NCBI GenBank assembly: GCA_963815965.1
Contig: CAWFIT010000011.1
Location: 29,087-93,086 of the forward strand
Length of the DNA: 64,000 bases
Direction: 5' to 3'
DNA from: DASVFB01 sp963815965
Lineage (GTDB): Bacteria; Actinomycetota; Thermoleophilia; Gaiellales; Gaiellaceae
The notes under the pieces are model-generated. The model saw only the letters and a list, made by a program, of their open reading frames with translations, had not been told where the DNA came from and did not search any database. Below, piece after piece: positions 1-7,296 of the stretch. A program made the position numbers and the translations under genes. The first letter of the stretch is position 1. Each line of letters starts with the position of its first letter.

Positions 1-832
1 GCATCGCCGCGTCGGTCTTCTCGATCGTCGCCGGCGCCAGCACGTCCTCGCGCAACACACCCTCCGCGATCTCGACGAACTCCAACTTCATCGTCTCGAT
101 CGGTCCGCTCTCGCTGAAGATCGAGACCGGCTCGACGCGCCAGCGCTGCACGTCCGCGACCGCCCCGTAGTTCGACTTGTGATGCGCGACCAGCCGCGAC
201 CAGTCCGGGTCGGCCGGGTCACGCGTCACCGTCAGCACCGAGCGCGCCGCGTTATAGAACGCCGTCGAGCCGTTGATGCGCAGGTACGGGTCGCTCGAAG
301 GCGCCTTGTTCAGATGCGCGTTCTCGATCACCGAGAGCCGCGAGCGTTCCGCCAGTCGCGCGAGCTGTCCGAGCACGACGCGCACGTCCTGATCTCTGTG
401 CGCGTCGAGCTTCAAGTCGATCGCCGCCGACACCGGGTCGATGAGCAGCGCGCGCGCGCCCGTCTCCTGCACGTGCCGCTCGAGCTCCGGCAGATCGGTC
501 GGGAACGAGATCTCGCCGCCGTCCCCCTCGAGCTCGAGCACGAACAGGCGCGCGAGATCGCCGCCGGTCGCTTCGAAGCGCGGCCGGATCACCTGCGCGG
601 CCGCGTCCTCGTAGCTGACGATCAGCACGTTCTCACCGGCGACGGTGATCTCGCTCGCCCAGGCGAGCAGGAGCGCGGACTTCCCCAACCCGCCCACGCC
701 GGCGACGAGCGTGAGCGTCCCCACGGGGACGACGCCGTCGATCAGCCACTCGACGGGCTCGGCGGCGATCAGGGTGACCGGTCGCCGCCCAATCGCATGC
801 TTCCGCTTCGCCGGCTTCGGCTTCGACGGGGG
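1..832 (-). CDS. RecA/AAA-type ATPase (helicase half of a prim-pol replication protein), runs off the window
   Basis: Read on the minus strand from about 832 to the window edge, this frame encodes a RecA-like ATPase of the AAA_25/RepA type. The Walker A segment GVGGLGKSALLLAW lies near 690-650, a LLIDPVSAA Walker B-like strand near 450, and RSVLTVTRDP near 250-220. The frame is continuous with the prim-pol gene to its right apart from a one-base shift in the five-G run at 828-832: removing one base joins the proline-rich linker to a basic linker (KPKPAKRKHAIGRRP) and then the ATPase. Primase-polymerase/ATPase fusions are common replication proteins of actinobacterial plasmids and integrative elements. 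The 3' end lies outside the window. ATPase identity is sure; the element type is inferred. Confidence 0.8.
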
Positions 833-2093
833 TGGCGATGACCGGCGGCGAGCCAGGGAGCTCGTCGAGCAACTGGAGCAGCTCGACGTCGACCGGGTCG
901 AGCGGCGGCGGCGCCTCCTTGCCCATCACCCAGCGGACGACGCCGCTGATCTCACCGGCGCGGCCCGTCGGCTCGACGAAGCGCTCGCTCAACTCCTCGA
1001 GCGCCGCCCGGATCGCCTTCGCCCCGAGACCTTCTCCGCGCAGCCGCCTCGCGTGATGCATCAGCGCCGCATGCCGGTCGCCGGGATCGATCGGCTCGCC
1101 GCTGTCGAGCAGTTCCGCGACATGCGCGCGGCCGCCGCCGGCGAGCTCGCGCAGCCGCTCGAGCAAGGTCACGTCGAGCGTAGGAGGACGAGCGTCCTCG
1201 GTCTCGACGTCGACGTTCTCGAACGCGTACACGAGGCCGGACGGGTGACGCCCGGGAGGACTGAGCAGGTAGCCGTCCGAGATCACGGTGACGCGCTCCG
1301 GTGTCAGCTCGACCTTCAGGCCGGGGCAACCGGGCGGAGCACTCACGTACCCGTGTGTTCCGCGCGCTGTGCGCACGCGCCAGGCGTCGTCCGGCAGGAC
1401 GAGCTCGTACTTCGCGGCGAGCTCCTCGAGCGGCGCGCCGTCGAAGTCGAAGAGGACGAGCTTGTTGACGACCGCCGGTGTGACGGGGTTCCTGCTCGCG
1501 AGCTTCCTGGTAAAGAAGCCGGCGGCCGCGCCCGGCTCCGGGGAGAGCGGCCGGGCTTGCTTCCACGACCCGGAGCCGCTCTCCCTGCACGCCTTCGCGT
1601 CGGGGCCGGTGTTCGTCGCCGTCCAGGCGAGCGCGAGCGCGAGCCGGCTGTAAAAGACGCCGTAGGCGTCCGCGCTAGAAGGGATGCCATCCGAGTCCTC
1701 GGCGGCGTCGTTCTCGGACGCGCGCGCGACGGGGATCGTGCCGTCACCCGAACGCACGGCGACGCGCACACGCCAGGCAGGGCTACGACCCTCCTCGGCC
1801 GGCGCGTCCTCGAGTCGTCGGACCGCGACACGGTCGCCGTGGCTCGGCGCCGCGGAGGCGATCCTCTTGTCGAGCTGCTTGCGCCCGCCGAAGAAGAAGA
1901 CCTCTGTCCCGTCCTCTTCGGTCATCAGGTAGACGGGCGTCAGTCCGTAGTCGCCCTGCCATTCCTCCTGGCCGCGCCACCAGCCGGTCAGGGTCGTACC
2001 GACATCGAGCGCGCGCTTGACGCCCCATTCGTTGCCGTCGTCGTCGGCCTGGTCGTCGTCGAGCTCGCGGAGCAGCTCGTCCCAGCCGCTCAC
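828..2093 (-). CDS. Bifunctional DNA primase/polymerase (prim-pol) domain protein, frameshifted from its ATPase half
   Basis: GTG start at 2093. The first ~110 residues form a small acidic-to-basic domain I do not recognise. Residues ~140-300 resemble the prim-pol fold: LVLFDFDG supplies the metal-binding DxD, followed by a GTHGYV strand and the SPPGRHPSG element seen near the family's end. A primase C-terminal-like helical region follows (GDRHAALMHHARRLRGEG). The open frame continues to 633, but beyond ~828 it reads arginine-rich noise, so the real protein shifts into the ATPase frame at the C5/G5 run. The GTG overlaps the stop of a 25-codon leader (GTGA), suggesting translational coupling. 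Likely role: replication initiation of a mobile element. Domain call is moderate to good. Confidence 0.75.
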
Positions 2094-2167
2094 GACGCAT
2101 GTTCCGCGGCGGACGCTACTTCTGGAAGGGCGAGAACGACCCTTTCGGTCGCTGTCGTACCATTCAT
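2090..2167 (-). CDS. 25-residue leader peptide coupled to the prim-pol gene
   Basis: An ATG at 2167 sits five bases behind a strong GAGGAGG ribosome site and opens a 25-codon frame ending EVASAAEHAS. Its TGA overlaps the GTG start of the prim-pol gene in a GTGA junction. The prim-pol GTG has no clear ribosome site of its own, so the small frame probably brings ribosomes to it. It may encode a functional small protein or be only a coupling device. No family is recognised. Confidence 0.5.
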   Translation of the reverse strand: MNGTTATERVVLALPEVASAAEHAS

Positions 2168-2310
2168 CCGAACCTCCTCAAGGTCGGGCCCCGCGGCCGA
2201 GCCTCCACTCGACCGCGGGGATGGGATATGAGCCTCAGAAGGTGCGGTAGCCGGAAAATGGCTGTCCAGCAAATCGGCCAGCGACCTCGCCGCCAGCCGA
2301 GTTTCCGGGT

Positions 2311-2847
2311 CTACGAAGCCGTTTTCAGTTCGTGCAGGTTGATGTAGGCGGGGGTAGGCGACAAATGGCCGTTAATTGTCAGCCACCCCTTCTGGCCGCC
2401 ATCGGCGAGCTTGCCGTCGGTGATCAACTCGAAGATCAGGTCGACCTCGTAGGGAGTTACCTTCGCGTCGCTGGCGATCCGATCTCGCAGTGTCCTGCCG
2501 AGGTAGTCATCGTCCATCTGAGCTGCGTGAGCGCGACGGACGACGTCCTCGACGCCCGCGCCGACATAGTCAGTTCCACGCCGACCCGGCCCGCGTCTCT
2601 CACTTATCCGTGTTCTGGTGGCGCCGAGGAGCTGCGTCTGGACGATCTCCCAGACGAGCCGCTCGCGCTCAGGCGGCACATACACGTCCGGCCCGCCGAA
2701 ACTCGACAAATCTTGCACGCCGAGCGCATACAGCTCGTCACCGACATCTGGACGGGCAAGCAACATCAACAAGGCTCCGGCGGACGACCCGTAATCAGCC
2801 TCGAGCGCCGCGATCTGGTCCGCGGAGAGCCAGTCGGACGCCGGCAT
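2311..2847 (-). CDS. Conserved-looking hypothetical protein of the phage-like element
   Basis: A 178-residue soluble acidic protein from an ATG at 2847, with no signal peptide or membrane segment. It begins with a helix rich in Ala/Leu (ALLMLLARPD) and contains an Arg-rich patch around RTRISERRGPGRRG. Codon use is GC3-rich as in its neighbours, which supports real coding. It lies between the HNH nuclease and the replication gene on the same strand, so it probably belongs to the same element. I do not recognise a family. Confidence 0.6.
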   Translation of the reverse strand: MPASDWLSADQIAALEADYGSSAGALLMLLARPDVGDELYALGVQDLSSFGGPDVYVPPERERLVWEIVQTQLLGATRTRISERRGPGRRGTDYVGAGVEDVVRRAHAAQMDDDYLGRTLRDRIASDAKVTPYEVDLIFELITDGKLADGGQKGWLTINGHLSPTPAYINLHELKTAS

Positions 2848-2908
2848 CTACAAAGGACGGGTCGACAGCAGCACGGATGCAGCCTAATCCGTCGCCAGCT
2901 ACAGAGAA

Positions 2909-2924
2909 GGCGCCCGAAGGCGCC
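2909..2924 (-). terminator. Hairpin downstream of the HNH gene
   Basis: A 6-bp GGCGCC/GGCGCC stem closed by a UUCG tetraloop on the minus strand, followed by a pyrimidine-rich stretch (TTCTCT). It sits in the 310-bp gap between the HNH nuclease gene and the hypothetical gene at 2311-2847, where I see nothing else. It may terminate or attenuate the transcript of the HNH/protease genes. Confidence 0.45.
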
Positions 2925-3157
2925 CTCCCGTGAGCCAATGCTGTGCTGCGTCGACTCGCCCCTGACCCGACCCATCAAAGGGCGAGAACAGGCGATCGCA
3001 CGAGCGACCCGCCGATCGCCGCCGATTGCGGACGAACGCGACCTCCGGGGGAGGGATTTTTCTAGAAGGGCGCGGGATGTGAGCCGCCGCTGTCAAAAAA
3101 CGACCGGGGGTGGCTCACCCTGCGGGGCAGCGAGACGCCCGGTTAGACAACGGTGGT

Positions 3158-3529
3158 CTAGCGGATCGCCACGGGCGCGCGGTGTGTCACGGGCTGGCCG
3201 CCGTTCTCGTACTGGGCGAGCTTCTCGAGCAGCTCGACGATGCGTTGGTCTTGTTGCTCGACGAGATCGCGGAGCCGCTGGATCGTCGCGCGTGTGTTCG
3301 CGTGCGCGATGCGGGAGCCGCTGCTGTAGTTGCACTTCCGGCACGCGGCGCGCAAGTTCTGTTCGGCCCAGAATAGTTCGGGGTGGGTGCTGGCCGGGTA
3401 GATGTGGTCACAGGTTGTTGCGCGCATGGTGCAGCCCGGCTTTTGGACTTGGCAGATCCAGCCGTCTCGCTCGAGGATGTAGCGGCGTAGCTTCTGCCAT
3501 CTGGCTGTTGAGTAAGGGCTACCGCGCAT
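3158..3529 (-). CDS. HNH endonuclease
   Basis: A 123-residue protein starting at ATG 3529. Residues ~20-70 hold the HNH signature: an aromatic-Arg helix and RDGWICQ, a zinc-binding Cys pair around CQVQKPGC, the catalytic DHIYPAS, then NLRAACRKCN with the second Cys pair. The last 40 residues are a predicted coiled coil (RLRDLVEQQDQRIVELLEKL). HNH nucleases of this size are common in tailed phages near head and packaging genes; here the upstream neighbour resembles a prohead protease and ends only 15 bp away, supporting a shared transcript and a phage origin. Nicking or cutting activity is inferred from the family. Confidence 0.85.
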   Translation of the reverse strand: MRGSPYSTARWQKLRRYILERDGWICQVQKPGCTMRATTCDHIYPASTHPELFWAEQNLRAACRKCNYSSGSRIAHANTRATIQRLRDLVEQQDQRIVELLEKLAQYENGGQPVTHRAPVAIR

Positions 3530-3544
3530 CGCTCGACCCCTCGG

Positions 3545-4199
3545 TCAGCGAACGCTGAGAATGCGGCCGGGTGGGCCGTGCTCGAGCTCGCCCTTTGGCC
3601 GTCGCAGTTCGAGTCGGCCGTCCGCCTTCGGCCAGGGGTAGCCGTCGCCGTGGCGTCGGTCGATGAGCCGGGTGCTGCAACGGTTCTCGCCGCGCAGGCC
3701 CCCGCGGAGGTAGTCGGCGCATCGTGCGAGCAGCGGCGTCTCGGTTCGCCACGAGCCCGGCCATGTGAAGATGTCCCGTCGCTCGCGGACGTCGCCTGTT
3801 CGCCAGTGCACTGGTTGCGCGGAGAGCGTCAGCGGGGAGAGGGTCAGCGCGAGCGCGAGCAGCTCGGGCTCGGCGGGCGATGTAGCTGCGCTCGTTGACG
3901 CCGTCGCCGATCATCATCAACAGCGGCGAGAAGAACACGTCGTGTTCGACCTGTTGGATGCGGTCGTTGTCGAGCACGGCGACGACGTCGACGCCGCCGC
4001 CCTTGGCGATCTCGCCGTAGATCAGCCGGCCGAGCGGTTCGCCGTCGTGGTCGAGGTCGACGGGGACACCGTCGTCTGGGAGCTCGAGGGCGAGGTCATC
4101 GTAGGAGTGTCCGCCGATGATGCGGCCGGTTGCGGAGCGTTCGCAGGCGAGCCCGCGGATGGTCGAGGCTCGCCCCCAGATCGTTACGGGCTCGCTCAT
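3545..4199 (-). pseudogene. Prohead-protease-like phage protein, one-base frameshift
   Basis: From ATG 4199 the first ~105 residues read as phage head-maturation protease: VPVDLDHDGEPLG near residue 48, a conserved-strand VAVLDN, and FFSPLLMM near 90. After NERSYIA the frame turns to Arg/Ala noise, but shifting one base at the G-run near 3875 restores a coherent sequence (LLALALTLSPLTLSAQPVHW, then ERRDIFTWPG) ending at 3545. The ALTLSP stretch matches the catalytic-serine region pattern of the family. The ATG overlaps the preceding gene's stop (ATGA). Either a decayed gene or an assembly indel. The protease assignment is by pattern only. Confidence 0.6.
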
Positions 4200-4531
4200 G
4201 GCCGCTGTCCGAGATTCGGGATCAGCCTCCGACGCCGGGGCGCCGGCACGGGTTCGAGAGACTTCGCGCTCGGCGGGAGGCTGGCGAGGATCGCTTCACG
4301 CTCCGCGGCGGTTTGCGCCTCGCGCTCAAGGCGTTCGCGCTCGAGCCTTTCACGTTGTTCAGCATCCCAATCAGGACGCGGAATGACGAACGTCGGCCCC
4401 GCCGGTTCAGGCGCAGGCGCGACGGGCGCCGGGTCGAATCGCAGGCCGCGGCCCGAGAGGATGTCGTCGAGAGTGCCATCCTTCGCCAGCATCTCGGCGA
4501 CGGCGCCGCTCGGCTCGAGGGTCTCGTGCAC
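4196..4531 (-). CDS. Small hypothetical protein coupled to the protease-like gene
   Basis: A charged protein with a Pro/Ala-rich middle (PAPVAPAPEP) and a long Arg/Glu helix (EQRERLERERLEREAQ) that is probably coiled coil. The open frame extends to 4699, but that part overlaps the tRNA-like gene, so the true start is probably inside: GTG at 4531 or ATG at 4492. Neither has a well-spaced ribosome site. It ends in an ATGA overlap with the protease-like gene. It could be a portal or scaffold C-terminal fragment, but no family is evident. Confidence 0.45.
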   Translation of the reverse strand: MHETLEPSGAVAEMLAKDGTLDDILSGRGLRFDPAPVAPAPEPAGPTFVIPRPDWDAEQRERLERERLEREAQTAAEREAILASLPPSAKSLEPVPAPRRRRLIPNLGQRP

Positions 4532-4622
4532 TCCTTGAATTATGGCCGCAGGGTCGGAGGCGCGCGGCCGTGTTTTTGCGACGGCTGGGGCTCGGCCTCG
4601 CTCGCGAGCGCGTGCGGCCGAA

Positions 4623-4693
4623 GCGGATGCCGGGACTCGAACCCGGACTTCAGAGCCGGATGCCCTGCCGTCTGCCACTCGACTTCCATCCGC
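4623..4693 (-). tRNA. tRNA-like gene, isotype unresolved
   Basis: A 71-nt minus-strand sequence folds as a cloverleaf. The acceptor arm is GCGGATG/CATCCGC (7 bp) and the T arm CCGGG-TTCGAGT-CCCGG (5 bp, canonical loop). The best anticodon arm is CAGGG-CATCCGG-CTCTG, which places an A instead of the universal U at position 33 and would give anticodon UCC. The D arm is irregular. No CCA is encoded. It lies inside the phage-like element, so it may be a phage tRNA, a decayed tRNA or an old attachment site. The fold is clear; function and identity are not. Confidence 0.5.
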
Positions 4694-4699
4694 GCTCAC

Positions 4700-5357
4700 A
4701 CGTCGCGCTCCTCGTGGCTACCGGCGTCATCATCTCACTCGAGCGCCACGCAGCGCGGTCGCGGGATGCTGAGGAGCGCGTACGAAGAATCGATCATGCG
4801 ACGTCGATCCCGACCTACAGCTTCGGCATGAACCTTGACATGAGCCGTGCTGCAAATTGACCCGATTGGTTCTAGTAACTCGCCGATCGGAATGACAGAG
4901 TGGAGTTGCGGAGCCAGGCAAACCGGCTTGGCGGCTAGACACCTCCCACGTCGGCTAGGGCACTTGCTTGCCCTCACCTGGCTCCGCGTCTAATCCTCAT
5001 ATACCGCGGAGTCGCCAAAATTATTCCTCGGCAACCGACCGCAACGGATGGTCGAACTTCGTCGACCACCTGGGCGTGTCGTTCCTGCTTAGCCCGGACA
5101 GGGGCGCACAGAGCAACGTAGCGGGATTCTGCGCGGGGTTGGAGCCGTAGGGATCGAGCGCCGAGGGCGGTCGCCCATCGGGTGACCGCTCTGCCGCTCC
5201 GCGGTCGGTTGCGCGCAAGCAGACGGTTGATGGCTGGGTGCGTGTGAAGATCGCGCTCGTGTTCCGCTTCCTGCTCGTTGTGAAATGCACCGATCGTCCA
5301 GGGTTGACTACCCATCTTGGTGATGGGATTCGCGCCAGCGGGTGACACGATCTACGA
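4700..5357. other. Gene-poor stretch of the phage-like element
   Basis: About 650 bp without a convincing gene on either strand. It holds the structured 80-nt element at 4908-4987 and several smaller GC hairpins. A TTGACT near 5305 could serve as a -35 element for the gene at 5358, but no good -10 follows. Otherwise I see nothing. Confidence 0.4.
4908..4987. other. Structured 80-nt element with an 11-bp closing stem
   Basis: GCGGAGCCAGG at 4908-4918 pairs perfectly with CCTGGCTCCGC at 4977-4987. Inside are a second hairpin (AGGGCA/TTGCCCT) and two direct copies of CGGCTAG about 14 bp apart. The length is tRNA-like, but I could not fit D, anticodon and T arms. Candidates are a small RNA or a recombination (attP-like) site. 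Confidence 0.4.
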
Positions 5358-5783
5358 GTGATTCGGCAGTTTGCGGCAGGACTCGCCGGCCTCGGGCTGA
5401 TCGGCGGGGTGGGGAGCGTCGTCTACAACAACGATGGCGACGCCACTGTCAAGATCAAGGACACGAGTGGCCACGTGCAAACCGTGACGATAAAGAGCGG
5501 GGACGGTCCGAAATACAAGTGTCCTGAATCCGCTGAGAACAAGCTTAAGTCGGCAGACATCACGCTAGGGCGGATCGAGCTAACGATCCAGCATGTGGAG
5601 CGCGAGGAGAAGCGCGAGGTGAAAAAGATCAAACACCTGTACCCCAACGGCGGCCCGCCTGACTCCGTCTTGAAACGGTACTACGCTCTTTACCGCCGCG
5701 ACGTTCGGCTCGTCAAGGCTTACAACGCCGAGAGCGATGCTCGCAACAACGTCCTTAGCCAGGAATGCGAAGTCGGCGAGTAA
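5358..5783 (+). CDS. Hypothetical exported or membrane-anchored protein
   Basis: A 141-residue protein from GTG 5358. Residues ~4-24 form a Gly/Ala-rich hydrophobic segment (FAAGLAGLGLIGGVG) that could be a signal anchor. The rest is hydrophilic and Lys/Glu-rich with two Cys (KYKCPESA and QECEVGE) and a long amphipathic helix around EREEKREVKKIKHLYPNGG. Its lysine content and lower GC differ from most neighbours, consistent with a transferred origin. No family is recognised. Confidence 0.55.
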   Translation: MIRQFAAGLAGLGLIGGVGSVVYNNDGDATVKIKDTSGHVQTVTIKSGDGPKYKCPESAENKLKSADITLGRIELTIQHVEREEKREVKKIKHLYPNGGPPDSVLKRYYALYRRDVRLVKAYNAESDARNNVLSQECEVGE

Positions 5784-5789
5784 AGAATC

Positions 5790-5809
5790 ATCTCCGACGC
5801 GTCGGAGAT
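5790..5809. promoter_or_regulatory. Perfect 20-bp palindrome ahead of the LPDG small gene
   Basis: ATCTCCGACG followed directly by its reverse complement. It lies between the stop of the 5358 gene and the probable TTG start at 5820, overlapping that gene's GGAG ribosome-site region. It has no T-run, so a dimeric repressor operator or a translation-blocking hairpin is likelier than a terminator. Confidence 0.4.
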
Positions 5810-5819
5810 CATCACGGCT

Positions 5820-6022
5820 TTGTTCCGCTACCTGCTTCGTCTGCCTGACGGCGAGCCGCACGACCCGGCGATGCTCGTGACGGCCGTGCCGACGTGGGGG
5901 TCGGCGACGTGATGACGGTCGAGCGCGGCAAGCAGTTCCGCGTGATCGCGATCGACGACTTCCCGCGCGCGGAGCTCGTCGAGCAGGATGTGCGCGCGAT
6001 CTTCACCGTCGAGCCCGTCTAG
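5820..6022 (+). pseudogene. Small LPDG-family hypothetical protein, one-base frameshift
   Basis: TTG 5820 opens LFRYLLRLPDGEPHDPAMLV and TAVPTWG, then stops early. Adding one base in the five-G run at 5896-5900 continues it as VGDVMTVERGKQFRVIAIDD and TVEPV, stopping at 6022 (about 67 residues). The two halves read like one small domain, and a truncated relative occurs at 17738-17839 inside another islet. The start is uncertain; a GGAG lies ten bases upstream. Function unknown. Confidence 0.5.
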
Positions 6023-6073
6023 CTGTGACCATTCTGTGACCACGAGGAGCGCGCCGTTTCCCGCCCTAGCAAC

Positions 6074-6101
6074 AGAAAGCCCCGTCTAGCGGGGCTTTCT
6101 T
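6074..6101. terminator. Bidirectional rho-independent terminator
   Basis: AGAAAGCCCCG pairs with CGGGGCTTTCT around a five-base loop, giving A-rich and T-rich flanks on both strands. It serves the tRNA-Ala on the minus strand and would also stop plus-strand transcription from the LPDG gene. Confidence 0.85.
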
Positions 6102-6104
6102 AAA

Positions 6105-6178
6105 TGGAGCTACGGGGACTCGAACCCCGCGACCTCCTGGGTGCGATCCAGGCGCTCTCCCAACTGAGCTATAGCCCC
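6105..6178 (-). tRNA. tRNA-Ala(CGC)
   Basis: A complete 74-nt cloverleaf. The acceptor is GGGGCTA/TAGCTCC with one G-U pair, and the D arm is AGCTCAGTTGGGAGAGC. The anticodon arm CCTGG-ATCGCAC-CCAGG gives anticodon CGC for GCG alanine codons. The T arm is GCGGG-GTTCGAG-TCCCCG-like, with discriminator A and no encoded CCA. The phage-like element begins just beyond its 3' end, the usual position of a tRNA-targeted insertion. Confidence 0.93.
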
Positions 6179-6204
6179 GCGAGGGAGGACAGTGTAGCCG
6201 CGCC

Positions 6205-6501
6205 TTAGGCGGCCGTTTGCGTCGCGGGCGTCTTGCCGCGCATCTCGTTCAGCCGGCCGGTGCTGATCGCCGCAACCATGTCTTTCGACTCCTCGCGATA
6301 CCAGCTGCCGTCCTCGAACTCGATCGCCGGGAAACGCTTCTGCCCGGTGTGCTCGACCATCGTGGGGCGTGCGCCGAACCACGGCTCCGGCGCGAGCTCG
6401 TAGTCGATACTCGCATCCTTGAGCGCCTTCTCGACGCGCCAGCACGGATGTCCGCTGAGCTTGTTCCACTCGTAACTGCAGCGATGAAGCCTGACCGCCA
6501 C
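6205..6501 (-). CDS. Glutathione S-transferase N-terminal-like thioredoxin-fold protein
   Basis: A 98-residue soluble protein with the order of a GST or glutaredoxin N-terminal domain: an LHRCS strand, a helix from the second Cys (HPCWRVEKALKDASIDYE), the cis-Pro strand KRFPAIEFEDG and the ESKDMV helix that binds glutathione or a related thiol in relatives. It lacks the all-helical C-terminal GST domain. The two Cys are not spaced as CxxC, so classical redox activity is doubtful. It is transcribed alone, toward the tRNA-Ala. Substrate unknown. Confidence 0.7.
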   Translation of the reverse strand: MAVRLHRCSYEWNKLSGHPCWRVEKALKDASIDYELAPEPWFGARPTMVEHTGQKRFPAIEFEDGSWYREESKDMVAAISTGRLNEMRGKTPATQTAA

Positions 6502-6535
6502 GGTGTACCTCCCACGTCGTTGGCATCCCTACGAT

Positions 6536-7255
6536 ATGCGCGTGCGTTTGGTCACTCACGGCGCGTTGCTCTGCGCGCTCGCGTCGGTCCTCCTCGTGTC
6601 GCCCGCCGAAGGCTCGGCGCAGGCTCGCCGTACGGTCACGATCACGCTCTACGGCAGCGGCAAGGCGTTCTGGAAACTCAACGACAGTAAGGAGACAGGC
6701 CGAGTCTCGCTCCGGTACCGCTGGCACGGCGCACTCACATTCCAAGTCGCGCCGAGTGCTCTCAGGGATCCCAAGCACCGCATGCTCGCCGCCACGAGCA
6801 CGACGACGCTCATCGCGTCATGGACCGGGACCTACAGGAACAAGAAGGGCGACGCACTCACGACGTGCCGCTACAGCGGCGCAAAGGTCAAGTCGCGCGT
6901 CACGGCGACGCTCAATCGAGGCAGAGCCGATAACACGGTCGAGCTCAGGTTCCACCCGAGAGGCGATCGGCACGGCTTCTTCACCGACCGAGGCCACGGC
7001 GCCGTCGTGCGCTGCAGCGCCGGTTACAGGCAGAGCACACCGTCGCACTTCGCGCCGTCATGGTTCTTCCGCGACAACCTCCAGGATCGCGGACGCATGA
7101 GCTCGGACAACGCGGTGATCGTGCTGCCGAGCACGCTTCTGCCGCGCGGCTCAGCGACTGTTGCCTTCCCGAACGAAAAGGGCCACAACGACTCGCCCGC
7201 GCTCGGCCACCTTGCGTGGAGCAACCGGGCCGAGACCGCCGTCCGCGCCGGCTGA
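6536..7255 (+). CDS. Secreted hypothetical protein
   Basis: I chose the ATG at 6536 because it gives a clean signal peptide: MRVR, a hydrophobic core (LCALASVLLVS) and an Ala-containing cleavage site near SAQA. The mature part is ~215 residues, rich in Arg, Thr and Gly, with alternating beta-like segments (VTITLYGSG, LTFQVAP, TTTLIASWTGTY) and two conserved-looking Cys (TTCRYSG, VVRCSAGY) that may form a disulfide. It starts 35 bp from the divergent GST-like gene. No family is recognised; an extracellular beta-sandwich is plausible. Confidence 0.65.
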   Translation: MRVRLVTHGALLCALASVLLVSPAEGSAQARRTVTITLYGSGKAFWKLNDSKETGRVSLRYRWHGALTFQVAPSALRDPKHRMLAATSTTTLIASWTGTYRNKKGDALTTCRYSGAKVKSRVTATLNRGRADNTVELRFHPRGDRHGFFTDRGHGAVVRCSAGYRQSTPSHFAPSWFFRDNLQDRGRMSSDNAVIVLPSTLLPRGSATVAFPNEKGHNDSPALGHLAWSNRAETAVRAG

Positions 7256-7296
7256 CGGGAGGGCCCGCGCGGGAGCCTCCCCTCGTCGAACAGGCG

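Noticed and set aside
645..2231. Long plus-strand open frame opposite the prim-pol gene
   Set aside because: Arg/Asp/Glu-rich product with no fold pattern; it mirrors the GC3-rich minus-strand gene, a typical high-GC shadow.
6105..6178. Second att copy for the phage-like element at tRNA-Ala(CGC)
   Set aside because: I found no repeat of the tRNA 3' end within 1-6100; the far junction, if any, lies outside the window.
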